From contig CAMDHE010000017.1 of assembly GCA_945898095.1 (NCBI GenBank), positions 1 to 50,782 on the forward strand: a stretch of 50,782 nt of DNA. Reading direction: 5' to 3'. The first letter of the stretch is position 1, and each line of letters starts with the position of its first letter. Below the pieces are notes generated by a model that did no database searches, was not told where the DNA came from, and was given only the letters and a program-made list of their open reading frames with translations. Positions 16,763 through 26,254 of this stretch are shown here, one piece after another. The position numbers and the translations under genes were made by a program. The stretch is from Roseateles toxinivorans (GTDB lineage: Bacteria; Pseudomonadota; Gammaproteobacteria; Burkholderiales; Burkholderiaceae_C).

Positions 16763-18094
16763 TCAGGGCGGTGCGGCGCGAGCCTGCTGCGGGCGCGGCT
16801 GCGCAGCCATGACGGTGGCGAGCCGAGTGCGCGCCTGCGCAGCCTGGGCGTCGAGCGCCTCAAGCTTCAGGGGCGAGCGCTCCAGTGGGTCGCTCTCGCG
16901 GTCGAAGAACCGGCCGTCGGCATACAGCTTCCAGCGTGCATCGAAGGCGTAGACCTCGTACGGATCGAACGACGAGGATCGGTAGGCGTGGTAGATCGCG
17001 TCGCGCACGGCCGGAGTTTGACCTGCCATCAGCGGGCGCAGAGAAACGCCGTCGATCATGGCCGATGCCTTGGGGCTGCCGGTGGCATCCACCAGCGTGG
17101 GGAGGATGTCGGCGATGTCAACGAGCGCGGGGCTGCGTGAGCCCGCCTTCGCGACGCCGGGCCCCGCCACGATGAACGGCACGCGCGTGCCTGCGTCCGT
17201 GGTGAGACCCTTGCCGCCGCGCATCGGTTGGCCATTGCGCCGCGTCGTGATCGACGGGTGCGTGCCGTTGTCGGCCGTGAACAGGATCAGCGTGTTCTCT
17301 CGCAGCCCCAGCGCGTCGAGGCGGTCGAGCACACTGCCGACGAGACGGTCCAGGTAGCGGACCATGCCCGCGAAGCGCTGGGCGCGGTCGGCGGGGCCGG
17401 GCATGTCCGGCGTCAGCACGAAGGGGTCGTGCGGCAGCAGCATCGAGTAGAAGGCGAAGAACGGCACGTCGCGGTGGCGACCGATGAAATCCAGCACCGC
17501 ATCGTTGACCAGATCTGGCCCGAAGACGCGGTCCTCAACCGTCTCAAGCACACCGTTTCGCCACAGCGTCGGACCCCAGTAGCGCGAACCGACGTCTTCG
17601 TCTTGGATCTGCCATGCGAGGTACTCGTCGAAGCCGGCCGCCGCAGGGCTGGCACCTATCAGGCGGCGGTCCAGACCCCGGCCGAGCTGCCACTTGCCGG
17701 CCAGCAGCGTGCGGTAGCCGCCGCGTCGCAGCAACTGCGCTACGGTCGACTCCTTCTCGTCCAGGTGGCCGAAGTCGCGGTAATTGCGGCCACTGTCGCG
17801 GCCGGTGAGGATGCGCACTCGCGACGGCGTGCACAGGGGCATAGCGTGGGCGTTGTCAACCTGCAGGCCGGAAGCCGCCAATGCCGACAGGCGCGGCGTT
17901 TCGATCTCGCTGCCGTAGGAGCCGATGGCCTCGATGCCGAGATCGTCTGCCACGATCAGCACCACATTGGGTGGTCGCGCAGGCGCAGGCGCGCGCGACT
18001 CGCCGGCAGCGCCGGCACAGGCCAGCACCATGGCAAGTGCCGGCAAGACCTGTCGCCTCATGAAGCCCTGGCCGATCGACACAACGTGAAGCAC
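16763..18094 (-). CDS. Sulfatase, exported (CTPSR type)
   Basis: A 443-residue type I sulfatase. The Cys that is converted to formylglycine is in MPLCTPSRVRILTGR; the metal-binding Asp pair is in LIVADDLG near the start and the second metal site in LFTADNGTHPS; GKWQLGRG and GGKGLTTDAGTRVP are substrate-site blocks. A signal peptide (MRRQVLPALAMVLACAGAAG) indicates export. I chose GTG 18094 because GGAGG at 18104-18108 (plus strand CCTCC) is ideally spaced; ATG 18061 at the signal peptide is the alternative. It should release sulfate from an organic sulfate ester. No formylglycine-generating enzyme lies in the window. Confidence 0.85.
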   Translation of the reverse strand: MLHVVSIGQGFMRRQVLPALAMVLACAGAAGESRAPAPARPPNVVLIVADDLGIEAIGSYGSEIETPRLSALAASGLQVDNAHAMPLCTPSRVRILTGRDSGRNYRDFGHLDEKESTVAQLLRRGGYRTLLAGKWQLGRGLDRRLIGASPAAAGFDEYLAWQIQDEDVGSRYWGPTLWRNGVLETVEDRVFGPDLVNDAVLDFIGRHRDVPFFAFYSMLLPHDPFVLTPDMPGPADRAQRFAGMVRYLDRLVGSVLDRLDALGLRENTLILFTADNGTHPSITTRRNGQPMRGGKGLTTDAGTRVPFIVAGPGVAKAGSRSPALVDIADILPTLVDATGSPKASAMIDGVSLRPLMAGQTPAVRDAIYHAYRSSSFDPYEVYAFDARWKLYADGRFFDRESDPLERSPLKLEALDAQAAQARTRLATVMAAQPRPQQARAAPP

Positions 18095-18108
18095 GAGACT
18101 GATCCTCC

Positions 18109-18486
18109 TCAAAGACAGAATACATGATGGCGAAAATATCCGGGGGCCGTTGCGCTTCGATGCGTCGGCGGCCTGTCTGCCTGCCCGCTGGCCTTGCGCG
18201 CTCGTGCTGTGCCTGATGGCAACGGGATCTCGCTTGGCTGGCGCGCGTCTTGGCAATGTGCCAACAGTCCTTTGGCCTGATCGATCCAGCGCCGGATCAT
18301 GGCCTGCTCGAGAGGACCGGCACCGATCACGGCGATGCGTTTCACGTTATTCAACGAAGGCGGCCAGCCCGAAGCCGAAGCGCGCTGCATAGCGCGCCGG
18401 GTGACATAGGACGCGGCGCGAAACAGGAACAGCAGTGCCGAAGGCGCGGCAAACGCTGTCAGCTGGACGACGGTGAGGTGCTGCAT
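18109..18486 (-). CDS. Unrecognised small frame between the two sulfatases
   Basis: A 125-codon frame fills the 400-bp gap between the sulfatase genes on the same strand. It starts MQHLTVVQLTAFAAP with one hydrophobic stretch (SALLFLFRAAS), then has KRIAVIGAGPLEQAM, which resembles a Rossmann nucleotide-binding start but lacks the third glycine, and ends in a basic low-complexity tail. It could be a fused remnant of two genes. I do not recognise a family and would not assign a function. Confidence 0.25.
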   Translation of the reverse strand: MQHLTVVQLTAFAAPSALLFLFRAASYVTRRAMQRASASGWPPSLNNVKRIAVIGAGPLEQAMIRRWIDQAKGLLAHCQDARQPSEIPLPSGTARARKASGQADRPPTHRSATAPGYFRHHVFCL

Positions 18487-18502
18487 TTTCAGCCGGACCA
18501 CA

Positions 18503-20038
18503 TCACCGAGGCTGCGCTGCCGCGTCGAGTGCGAAACGGCGATACGCCTCGGCCGGGGCATCGGTGCTGCGCATTAACTCGGTGATTCGCTGCTGTAGCC
18601 GTGCCACGACCTCGGGCGCGTCGATGGGGTTCTGCTGCAGTGGATCGTTGTGCAGGTCGTACAGGCGCGAGTGGCAGTCGATCTGCACCTCGGGCAAGGT
18701 GAAGAAGTGGATCGGCGACTTCTCGTCGCAGGGGACCTTGAGCGTGCGCAGGCCGCGCGTGAAGTCGAACGGGTCGGCCAGCTCGGCGCCCGACAACTCC
18801 GCGATGCTGAAGCGGCTGTCCATGTGGGTCGGCATCAGCGTGTAGTTGTAGAGATCCGTGCCCGGCATCTGCGGCGGGTAGTGGAAGTAGGTGTAGCGGC
18901 CGTCGGTGATGTTCACCGCACAACCGTGCATGCCGTAGAGACCGACGTCGCGCAATCCGGCCTGCGGGTCGGCGAGCAAGGGTAGCAACGAATGCCCCTG
19001 CACCTCGGGCGGCGGAGCAACACCGAACAGATCGAGCAGCGTCGGCGCGAGGTCGATCGTCTGCGTCAGGGCTTCGCGCCGCTGGCCGGCCTGCGCGGCA
19101 TGCGCCGGATGCCAGACCATCAACGGAATGTGCGCCACCTCGTTGTAGACCGGCATGATGATCTTGCCCCACAGGTCCTTCTCGCCGAGCAGGAAGCCGT
19201 GGTCGGTGCTAACGATGAGTACGGTGTCGCGCCACAGGTCATGCCGATCGAAAGCGTCGAGCAGGCGCCCGAGCTGGAAATCGCAGTGCGCGAGCGTGGC
19301 GGCGTAGTTGGCGCGCAGTTCGGCCACCTCCGCCGGGGCCTCGGAGACCGGGCCGTACTGCGGCCAATCGAGGATCGGCCCGCGGTAGGTGGTGGGATAG
19401 TCGTCGCGCCATGTTGCCGGCGCGTCGAAGGGCTCGTGCGGATCGAAGGTCTCGATCTGCAGGCACCAGTTGTCAGCCTGCCGGTTGCGTTCGATGAACT
19501 CGAGACCGGCGGAGAAGGTCTGCGCAGCCGGGTAGTCCTGCGGGGTTTGGATCGACTCGCGGTTGACGAGGTTGCGCCGGTAAGCATGGCGGCGCGACGC
19601 GTTGACCTGCGAGCGGTGGAAGTGCTCGAGCCACGACGCTTCGTCGGGTGCCACGACGCCCCGCCAGGCGTCGCCTTCCTGACCCCGGATGAACTCGGTG
19701 CTGTCGTAGCGGGTGTGATAGGTCGCGCCGCCGTCCTCCCAGTAATGTGCGTGGTCCGTGACCAGGTGGCAGTACGTTCCGCGCTGCTCGCCCAGCAGTT
19801 CCGGCCAGGCATGGTCGAACGGTTCGAGCGGGCCCCACGACCGGTGCAGAAAGTTGTAGCGCCCGGTCATCATCTCGCGGCGCGCAGGGATGCAGGGCAG
19901 GCTGCCGACGTAGTGGTTGTCGAACACGACCGACCGGAGGGCAAGATGGTCGAAGTTCGGTGTCTTGACGGTCGTGCCGCCATAACAGCCGAGGGAACGG
20001 CGGTTGAGTGTGTCGAACAGGGCGAATACCACTCGCAT
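18503..20038 (-). CDS. Sulfatase, cytoplasmic (CIPAR type)
   Basis: A 511-residue sulfatase-superfamily hydrolase. The formylglycine site is SLPCIPARREMMTGR (CxPxR); metal ligands are FALFDTLNRRS near the start and STDHGFLLGEKDLWGK further on. There is no signal peptide, unlike its neighbour, so one enzyme may act outside and one inside the cell. Arylsulfatases, choline sulfatases and phosphonate monoester hydrolases share these motifs, so a phosphoester substrate is possible. It starts 48 bases after the M81 gene in the TonB, CocE, M81, sulfatase, sulfatase operon. Confidence 0.86.
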   Translation of the reverse strand: MRVVFALFDTLNRRSLGCYGGTTVKTPNFDHLALRSVVFDNHYVGSLPCIPARREMMTGRYNFLHRSWGPLEPFDHAWPELLGEQRGTYCHLVTDHAHYWEDGGATYHTRYDSTEFIRGQEGDAWRGVVAPDEASWLEHFHRSQVNASRRHAYRRNLVNRESIQTPQDYPAAQTFSAGLEFIERNRQADNWCLQIETFDPHEPFDAPATWRDDYPTTYRGPILDWPQYGPVSEAPAEVAELRANYAATLAHCDFQLGRLLDAFDRHDLWRDTVLIVSTDHGFLLGEKDLWGKIIMPVYNEVAHIPLMVWHPAHAAQAGQRREALTQTIDLAPTLLDLFGVAPPPEVQGHSLLPLLADPQAGLRDVGLYGMHGCAVNITDGRYTYFHYPPQMPGTDLYNYTLMPTHMDSRFSIAELSGAELADPFDFTRGLRTLKVPCDEKSPIHFFTLPEVQIDCHSRLYDLHNDPLQQNPIDAPEVVARLQQRITELMRSTDAPAEAYRRFALDAAAQPR

Positions 20039-20086
20039 GGTCGTCTCTCCTTTTGCGGGATCACGCCGGAGCGATGATGGCAGTCT

Positions 20087-21604
20087 TCATGAGTCCGCCC
20101 TTCGTGGGTCGAATTGCCCCAGCGGGGTGGCCATCGGCATGAAACCGGTGTCCAGCGGGTAGATGGGGCGGCGCAGCTGCCGATACGGAATGCGCCGTGG
20201 GTCCAGGCACAGGCTGCCCGGGCTGTCGCAGAACACGACGTGGCCTGCCACGCCCTTGAAGCCGTTGACAAAGTGCGTTGACGACTTGACGACGACCAGG
20301 CGCGACGCAGACAGGTCGATCCCGTGCTCGGTGAAGCAGCGCGGCTCCCAGACCTGCGTGCGTTCGCTGGCGAGCACGACATCGACACCCTGTACACGCA
20401 GCCACGCACTGCGGCCGATAGGATCCATGGGCTCGCCCTGGCCGAAGCGTGCCTGGCGCACGTCCGAACGCACGCACATCACCTCGGCATCGACATCGAG
20501 GGGCGGCCCCGACATCTCGCTGACCTTGCCGCCGATGCGCAGGCGCAGTTGCGCTCCAGCGCCGGCGCGGTGTGCAAAGTCCACCGCCACGGGATCCCAG
20601 AGCATGCCGAAGGCAGCGCGCTCGACCCGGCGCTGTAACAGTTCCTGCAACAGCCACGTGGAGTCCCCGGCGCAGCCACCGCCGGGGTTGTCTCCGCTAT
20701 CGGCCATCACGACAGGCCAGCGGTCGCAGGCCAGCGCCTCGTCGAAGGCCTCGTCCACGCTGCCCGGCCTGGGCGCGCGCAACGCAGCATCGATGAAGGC
20801 GCCGCTCAGCCGCTCACCGATCGCCTGAGCGTCTGCAGCATGGTCACGCTCAGCCGTGACGATCAGGCTGGCCGACGTGTGCACGGTGTCGCCGAGCGGG
20901 AAACCGTGGAACGCCGAGATCGTCAACATCCCCGGTTCGGCCTGTGCGCGACGCAGTGTCTCGACGAAGGCCTGCATCGGTCCTTCGGTGGTGCGGAAGA
21001 TGCCCAGCAGCGGAATCCGCCAAGCCAGGGTCAGCGGCCGGATTTCGCCGCGTGCCGCCCGGTCCAGCAGCGTGTAGACGTGCTGCGTACGCTCGGGATA
21101 GTCGGTGTGCGGGTACTCGAGGCAGGCGACGACAAACGTCGCGTTCTCGATCATGCGCGCCGTTAGATTGCCGTGCAGGTCGAGTTCGAGTGCGATCGGC
21201 ACTTGCGGACCGACAACAGCCCTCACGGCTTCGACAAGGTCGCCCTCGACGTCGTCGCAGCCCTGGGCGATCTGCGCACCGTGCATGAACAGGAACACCC
21301 GGTCCACCGGCAGCGCGCGGCGCAAGTCATCCAGGATCTCGGCCCGGAAGGCAGCGTGGTCTCGCGCCTGCAGCGGCGCGCTCGGCGCGGCCAGGGCGTA
21401 CAGGCCCGCCCGCACCTCGATACCCTGCGCCTGGCACAAGGTTGCGAACTGGCCGTAGCCCATCGTGTCGATGGCGACGGGCCGGTAGGGCGCACCTGCG
21501 CCGTGCACGGTCTCGGCGGCAAAGCTCTGCAGGTTCGTCGGTATGGGCGAGAACGAGTTCGTCTCGTGCACCAGGCCGGCGACGAAGGCGCGCGGAGTAC
21601 TCAT
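20087..21604 (-). CDS. M81 family metallopeptidase (MlrC-like)
   Basis: A complete 505-residue M81 protein. LVHETNSFSP, FLFMHGAQIAQGCDDVEGD, ALELDLHGN and CLEYPHTDYPERT are the conserved metal-site blocks; DSGDNPGGGCAGDST lies before the MlrC C-terminal domain. No signal peptide is present. ATG 21604 overlaps the CocE stop by four bases (ATGA), so the two are translationally coupled. It is closely similar to the partial gene at 1-1253. Known relatives cut small linear or cyclic peptides; pairing with a CocE-type hydrolase suggests stepwise cleavage of an amide- or ester-containing compound. Confidence 0.9.
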   Translation of the reverse strand: MSTPRAFVAGLVHETNSFSPIPTNLQSFAAETVHGAGAPYRPVAIDTMGYGQFATLCQAQGIEVRAGLYALAAPSAPLQARDHAAFRAEILDDLRRALPVDRVFLFMHGAQIAQGCDDVEGDLVEAVRAVVGPQVPIALELDLHGNLTARMIENATFVVACLEYPHTDYPERTQHVYTLLDRAARGEIRPLTLAWRIPLLGIFRTTEGPMQAFVETLRRAQAEPGMLTISAFHGFPLGDTVHTSASLIVTAERDHAADAQAIGERLSGAFIDAALRAPRPGSVDEAFDEALACDRWPVVMADSGDNPGGGCAGDSTWLLQELLQRRVERAAFGMLWDPVAVDFAHRAGAGAQLRLRIGGKVSEMSGPPLDVDAEVMCVRSDVRQARFGQGEPMDPIGRSAWLRVQGVDVVLASERTQVWEPRCFTEHGIDLSASRLVVVKSSTHFVNGFKGVAGHVVFCDSPGSLCLDPRRIPYRQLRRPIYPLDTGFMPMATPLGQFDPRRADS

Positions 21605-23328
21605 GCCTCGGTGGGTGGAAGCGAGACCACGGGCAACTCGAGCCAGGATGGGCGCGCGCCGTCGTGGAACACGCGCTGGCGGGCCACCCGGGGCTCTGCT
21701 GTACTGGTGGTTACTGGCTCGCCCGTGCCAGGGTTGGGAAAGGCCTCCGGGTACGCGCTGCTGCACACGCTCAGGCGCAGCCGATGACCGGCCATGAAGG
21801 TGTGCCCGATGCCCCCCAGGTCCAGCATCAGCGCGACCGCGACTCCAGGCACATAGGATTCCTCGGCCGATGGACCGCCGCGCGCCCGCAACCGCCGCCG
21901 CGCCGCGCCGTGCGAGCCCAGGCGCATGCCGCGTCCGTCCGGCGCCACGTCTTCGAGCCGGCAGAAGAAGTCGGCATCCAGGGCATCGCTTGCAGCGACG
22001 AGGTGCAGAACCACATTGCCGACGACGGACAAGTCCGTGAATAACGGCGAGCTCACGTAGACCAGCACATCGGTTCTGTCGAGTAACGGGGCCAGATCGC
22101 GCGGCCACTCGCGCAGCGAACGCATCTTGCCCGTCGCGTCCGGCAGCCGTGACGGCACGGGAAGCAAGGGGTCGTGCACGAACTCGTCGGCCGTCTCGTG
22201 CGCCGGTACGGCCCAGGCGAGCGTGCCGTCGCCGCGCAGTCCGTTGGCCTGCCCACCGCTGTGCAGGTAAAGCGCGCGCTGATCGGCCGCGGGAGGTGGA
22301 TAGTCTTCGGCCTCGAACCAGCGGTTCGAACCGGTGATGAACAAGCGCGCGCCCGGCGCCCTGAAAGTCGGCCCGCCCTTCAGATGTTGGTCGAAGAAGG
22401 TGCAGATCATCTCCCGGGCAGCGACGAATCCGTGCGCGGGAATGGCAAGGTCTCCCAGCGGTGAAACCGCTTGCCCTGTCAGGTAGTCATGCCCACCGTC
22501 GGGTGCGCCGATGTGGTCCCATGGCCCGACCACCAGGTACTGGGTGTCACGTGCCACTGAGTGAAGGCGCATCCCCTGGAAGTGCGCCAAGGTGCCGGCT
22601 AGACAACCGTCCTGCCAACCGGTGAGCGCCAGCGAGGGAACGTCGATGCTGGCGTGGTCAGTGGCAGCGAATGCCTGGGGGTGCACCGCGCCATCGCCGC
22701 GAGAGTACGCAGCCATCTGACGGAAGCCAGGACTGGCCTTCCCGAGCAAGTACTCGTCGACCGTGATCATCGGCCGATGGGCCAAGAGTGCGTCCCAGTC
22801 GAGGTCTGGCGGCAAAACGGGGTGACCTTCACGCGATCTCGAGCCCCAGGTCAACGAGTGCTCGAACATGAAGATGCCGCCGAACCAGGTGATCTCGTCA
22901 CGGATGTTCGCCGTGCTGGCGCTGGGAGAGATCACCTTGAGATGAGCCGGACGGTCCAGCGCCGCGCACCATGGGTTGGTGCCGGTGTAGGAGGAGCCCC
23001 GCATGCCGATGCCGCCACCGCAGAACGGCTGTTCGGCCAGCCATTCGATCACGTCGAAGCAGTCCGCTCGCTCGTGCACGAAAGCCTCGAACTCACCTTG
23101 CGAATCACCTTTGCCCCGACAGTCGGCAACGGCCACTGCATAGCCACGCGAAAGCCAGAAGGCCGCCTCGTTACGGAAGTTCATGCCGTCTGGGCCGCGT
23201 CCGTACGGAGTTACCTCCAGCACCAGCGGGCGCGCGACGTCTCGATCCGGTGTGAACACGTCGGCCGCCAGCGTAATGCCGTCGCGCAGTGGGACGCGGA
23301 CGGTGAAGAACGGCGGTGACGCTTCCAT
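21601..23328 (-). CDS. CocE/NonD family hydrolase
   Basis: A 575-residue alpha/beta hydrolase, paralogue of 12170-13900. The Ser is in RGSSYTGTNPW, the Asp in TGWQDGCLAGTL and the His in VGPWDHIGAP; EVTPYGRGPDG and AGHRLRLSVCSSAYPE mark the ends of the family. Both copies lack a signal peptide. It lies directly downstream of the TonB receptor and is coupled to the M81 gene, so it probably acts on what the receptor imports. Confidence 0.88.
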   Translation of the reverse strand: MEASPPFFTVRVPLRDGITLAADVFTPDRDVARPLVLEVTPYGRGPDGMNFRNEAAFWLSRGYAVAVADCRGKGDSQGEFEAFVHERADCFDVIEWLAEQPFCGGGIGMRGSSYTGTNPWCAALDRPAHLKVISPSASTANIRDEITWFGGIFMFEHSLTWGSRSREGHPVLPPDLDWDALLAHRPMITVDEYLLGKASPGFRQMAAYSRGDGAVHPQAFAATDHASIDVPSLALTGWQDGCLAGTLAHFQGMRLHSVARDTQYLVVGPWDHIGAPDGGHDYLTGQAVSPLGDLAIPAHGFVAAREMICTFFDQHLKGGPTFRAPGARLFITGSNRWFEAEDYPPPAADQRALYLHSGGQANGLRGDGTLAWAVPAHETADEFVHDPLLPVPSRLPDATGKMRSLREWPRDLAPLLDRTDVLVYVSSPLFTDLSVVGNVVLHLVAASDALDADFFCRLEDVAPDGRGMRLGSHGAARRRLRARGGPSAEESYVPGVAVALMLDLGGIGHTFMAGHRLRLSVCSSAYPEAFPNPGTGEPVTTSTAEPRVARQRVFHDGARPSWLELPVVSLPPTEA

Positions 23329-23433
23329 GCTCGACGCGCTTAGAGATGGTTCAGATTAGAAGAAACATCGAAACGGACCGCTGGGCGCCGACTGCCTTTG
23401 TCAAGGAGGCAGATCGGCAGCAAGAACCGTGGG

Positions 23434-25701
23434 TCAGAAATTAAGTGACGCACCGAGCCTCAACTTGCGCGGCTCGCCCACGAAAACCGGCGTCGGTGCC
23501 GCACCGATCGCACTGGCGGGCCGCGAAAGGTACTGATTGTCGAACGCGTTGTTCAAGGCCGCAAAAAGCTTCCAGCCACCACCTGGCGCAGTCCAGGCGA
23601 CGTTGAAGTTGAACAGTTCCACCGACGGCCGTAGTACCGTATTCTGAAGGTCCTGGTACATCTCGTCCTTGAAGTTGTAGTCGCCGGCGACCACTGTCTG
23701 GCCACCCAGAAGGGCGAAGCGGTAGGACAAGCCCAGCGACGCGCTGAGCTTGGGCGCCAGGATCGGCTTGGCGCCAGCGGGCAACCCGACCGCGGGATCG
23801 ACTTTCGTGATCTTGCCGTCGAGGTAACTCACCGAAGCGTCGACGCGAAGGCCATTGCCCGGTGCAAACGCGGCATTCAGGTCCACCCCCTTCAGGGTGC
23901 TGCTGCCAACATTGCCGTCGACAAATCGGTAGGTCACAGGGTCGGTGAAGGCGAACAACTGGTCCATGTACTTGTTCTGGAACACCGCCGCGTTCAGCGC
24001 CAACCGGCCTCCCATCAACGTATTCTTCACCCCCACTTCGATCGAGTCCAACTTCTCGGGCTTCAGCTTGGGCAACGAGAAGTTGCCTGGCCCGTAGTAG
24101 AGCTGGTCGAAGTAGTTATCCTGACCGATGTAGCCACCCACCGCACCAGAGCGGAAGCCGGTCGCAGCGCGCGCATAAGCCATCGACTGCTTGTCGATCT
24201 GGAACTTTGCTGCCAGATCGCCGGTGGTGCCGCTCCAAGTGAAGTCGCCGGTGGCGACCGAGCGGCAGATCGGCGCGCCGGCAACAGTCGAGCAGTTCGG
24301 CACCGCCGCTGCAGGTGCTGCCTGGCCCCAGACGTGATCCTGGGTCTGCTTCTTGGACTCCTGGTTGGCACGAGCGCCGACCGTGAAGGTAAGCGCTTTG
24401 GCGGCTTTCCAGTCTACCGAGCCATAAATCGCCTTGGCGTCGCCGTCTTGCTTCAACTTGAAGTCGTCATAGGCGCGTTGGCCAGCATAGACCGACAGCA
24501 GGTTGTTGCCGAAGCGGGTTTCCGTGACCTTGGTGTTGTTGTAGTACAGGCCGACGCGCCAATCGAAGACGCCGGGGTCGAGCGCCGAGAGTGTCAACTC
24601 CTGCGAGAACGCCTTGCTGTCCTGGAACACGTTGATGCGGCCTGACGGCACCGTCACGATGCTGAGCTCAACGTCATTGACCTGGCCGGCTTCGTAAGTG
24701 GTGTAACCGGTGATCGAGCGCAGGCGCAGGCCGGCGATGGCGGTGTCGAGCTTGACCGCCAGGTTGCTGTCCTTGCGGTCGTAGTTGATGCCCTGATCGA
24801 TCGCCGTCTGACGCCACTGGACACCCTCGGTGCGCGCCTTCGCTGAGTTGAGATAGCGCGGCTGGAACGGTGCCAACGATGTGTCTTTGCTGGCCTGGAA
24901 CGTCACGTCCAGCCGCGTGTCGCTGTCAAAGTTGTTCACGTAGCGAATGCGCCCGGCGCCGTACTCGTCAGTACCTACCGTGCGAATCGGGCTGGACGCA
25001 ACGACATTCTGGATGTAGCCGTCGTCCTTGTAGGTCGATACGGCGACGCGCAGCCCGCTGGACTGTGAGAGTGGGACGTTCAAGTGCCCATCAACACCGC
25101 GACCGCCAAAGGAGCCGAAGGTGACCGCGCCTGAGCCGCCGAACTTGGGGCCGGGTGCGTTCGAGACGATGTCAATCACGCCAGAGACCGCGTTGCGGCC
25201 GTACAGCGTGCCTTGCGGGCCGTACAGTGTGTCGATGCGCGAGACATCGAACAGGCGACCCAGCGCAGCGCCAGATTGCGGCACATAGATGCCGTCAAGG
25301 TGTACGGCCACCGTCGACTCGTCGCCGGTGAATCCACGTGTGCTGGATGCACCCCGGATGCCCATGAGTGCGCCGTCGAAGCCCTGGTTGCCCAGGACCA
25401 GACCGGGGATCTTGTACTCGATTCCCTTGACATCAACGACACCCTGCGCCTGCAGTTCAGCGCCCGAGAGGACACTGACGGTGGACGGGATGTCCTGCGT
25501 GGACTCGAGCTTCTTGCGCACCCCGGTGATGACCACGATGCCCAGCGTCGACGTGTCGGCCGCCGGCTGGGTCGACTGTGCCACTGCGCCGGTGCTACCG
25601 ATCGCCAAGCCAGTGCCGACCATCAGCAGAAGTAGTGCCCCGCGGCGGGACGCCGGGCGCTGCTTGGGGGTCGGGGTCGAGCGGTAGTAGGTGCGTTTCA
25701 T
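23434..25701 (-). CDS. TonB-dependent outer membrane receptor
   Basis: A 755-residue receptor. A signal peptide (LLLLMVGTGLAIG, cleavage after AVA) is followed by a short TonB-box-like stretch (LGIVVITGVRKK), the plug domain (STVSVLSGAEL, YGPQGTLYGRNAVSGVIDI) and a beta-barrel ending in LRLGASLNF with the terminal Phe needed for outer membrane assembly. The GGAGAATCC ribosome site precedes ATG 25701. It resembles the large group of receptors for organic compounds rather than siderophore receptors with FecA-type extensions, but substrate class cannot be fixed. It is the first gene of the minus-strand operon down to 16763. Confidence 0.9.
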   Translation of the reverse strand: MKRTYYRSTPTPKQRPASRRGALLLLMVGTGLAIGSTGAVAQSTQPAADTSTLGIVVITGVRKKLESTQDIPSTVSVLSGAELQAQGVVDVKGIEYKIPGLVLGNQGFDGALMGIRGASSTRGFTGDESTVAVHLDGIYVPQSGAALGRLFDVSRIDTLYGPQGTLYGRNAVSGVIDIVSNAPGPKFGGSGAVTFGSFGGRGVDGHLNVPLSQSSGLRVAVSTYKDDGYIQNVVASSPIRTVGTDEYGAGRIRYVNNFDSDTRLDVTFQASKDTSLAPFQPRYLNSAKARTEGVQWRQTAIDQGINYDRKDSNLAVKLDTAIAGLRLRSITGYTTYEAGQVNDVELSIVTVPSGRINVFQDSKAFSQELTLSALDPGVFDWRVGLYYNNTKVTETRFGNNLLSVYAGQRAYDDFKLKQDGDAKAIYGSVDWKAAKALTFTVGARANQESKKQTQDHVWGQAAPAAAVPNCSTVAGAPICRSVATGDFTWSGTTGDLAAKFQIDKQSMAYARAATGFRSGAVGGYIGQDNYFDQLYYGPGNFSLPKLKPEKLDSIEVGVKNTLMGGRLALNAAVFQNKYMDQLFAFTDPVTYRFVDGNVGSSTLKGVDLNAAFAPGNGLRVDASVSYLDGKITKVDPAVGLPAGAKPILAPKLSASLGLSYRFALLGGQTVVAGDYNFKDEMYQDLQNTVLRPSVELFNFNVAWTAPGGGWKLFAALNNAFDNQYLSRPASAIGAAPTPVFVGEPRKLRLGASLNF

Positions 25702-25740
25702 GGATTCTCCATCGTGGGCGAGGGGGTGGATAGTCAGATC

Positions 25741-25757
25741 GTGCACAGTCAGTATAC
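25741..25757 (-). promoter_or_regulatory. Two-box GTnnAC element, copy 4
   Basis: On the minus strand it reads GTATACTGACTGTGCAC; both boxes fit GTnnAC perfectly and are 11 bp apart. TATACT can be the -10 hexamer of the TonB receptor promoter, 40 to 56 bases before its start codon. Confidence 0.6.
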
Positions 25758-25893
25758 AAAAGATACACAAACTAATCCATAACAAACACACTGGTGAAAA
25801 CACGGGTGTGCCGCTGCGCGGATAGCCAACGCCGCGCCCGTTGCTGAATGAAAGAGCGGAGCAGAGGCGCGGGCTTGGCGGGCAGGCGGCCTG

Positions 25894-26190
25894 TCATCCG
25901 GCGTTGCGTGGCAACCACAACCGGTGCGTTCGTGGGTCGTCTGAGTCGATCCTGCTGTACGCAAATTGTGCACAGCTTATGCCGGCGACTCGGCTGGGAA
26001 AGGCCTCGGCGTGGGCCGCCCCCAGGCGCACGAGTGCCAACGCAGCCAGGCTGCCACCGCCGACGAGCAGGATCGTCACCAAGGACAACCACTGCACGCT
26101 GGAGGTGTCGGTAAGGCCGAGCACCATCTGCACGCCGCTGCTGGCAATCAAGGGCAGCGCGCACAGGTTGGCTTCGGGCAGACGTTTCAC
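25894..26190 (-). pseudogene. Probable membrane-protein remnant
   Basis: Directly after the FAD enzyme stop, the same strand encodes KRLPEANLCALPLIASSG, VQMVLGLTDTSS and LVTILLVGGGSLAALALVR, two hydrophobic helices that look like the C-terminus of a transporter. There is no plausible start (only an internal GTG) and the tail ISCAQFAYSRIDSDDP does not look native. I read it as a decayed permease end; the family is not certain (amino acid/polyamine antiporter is one option). The rest of 25,758-26,254 shows no gene. Confidence 0.4.
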
Positions 26191-26254
26191 GATCAGGGCC
26201 TCAGCAAGTTGTGCCGCAGGGGCTGTCTGCGGCGCAGTACCCTGGGGCGAAGGA

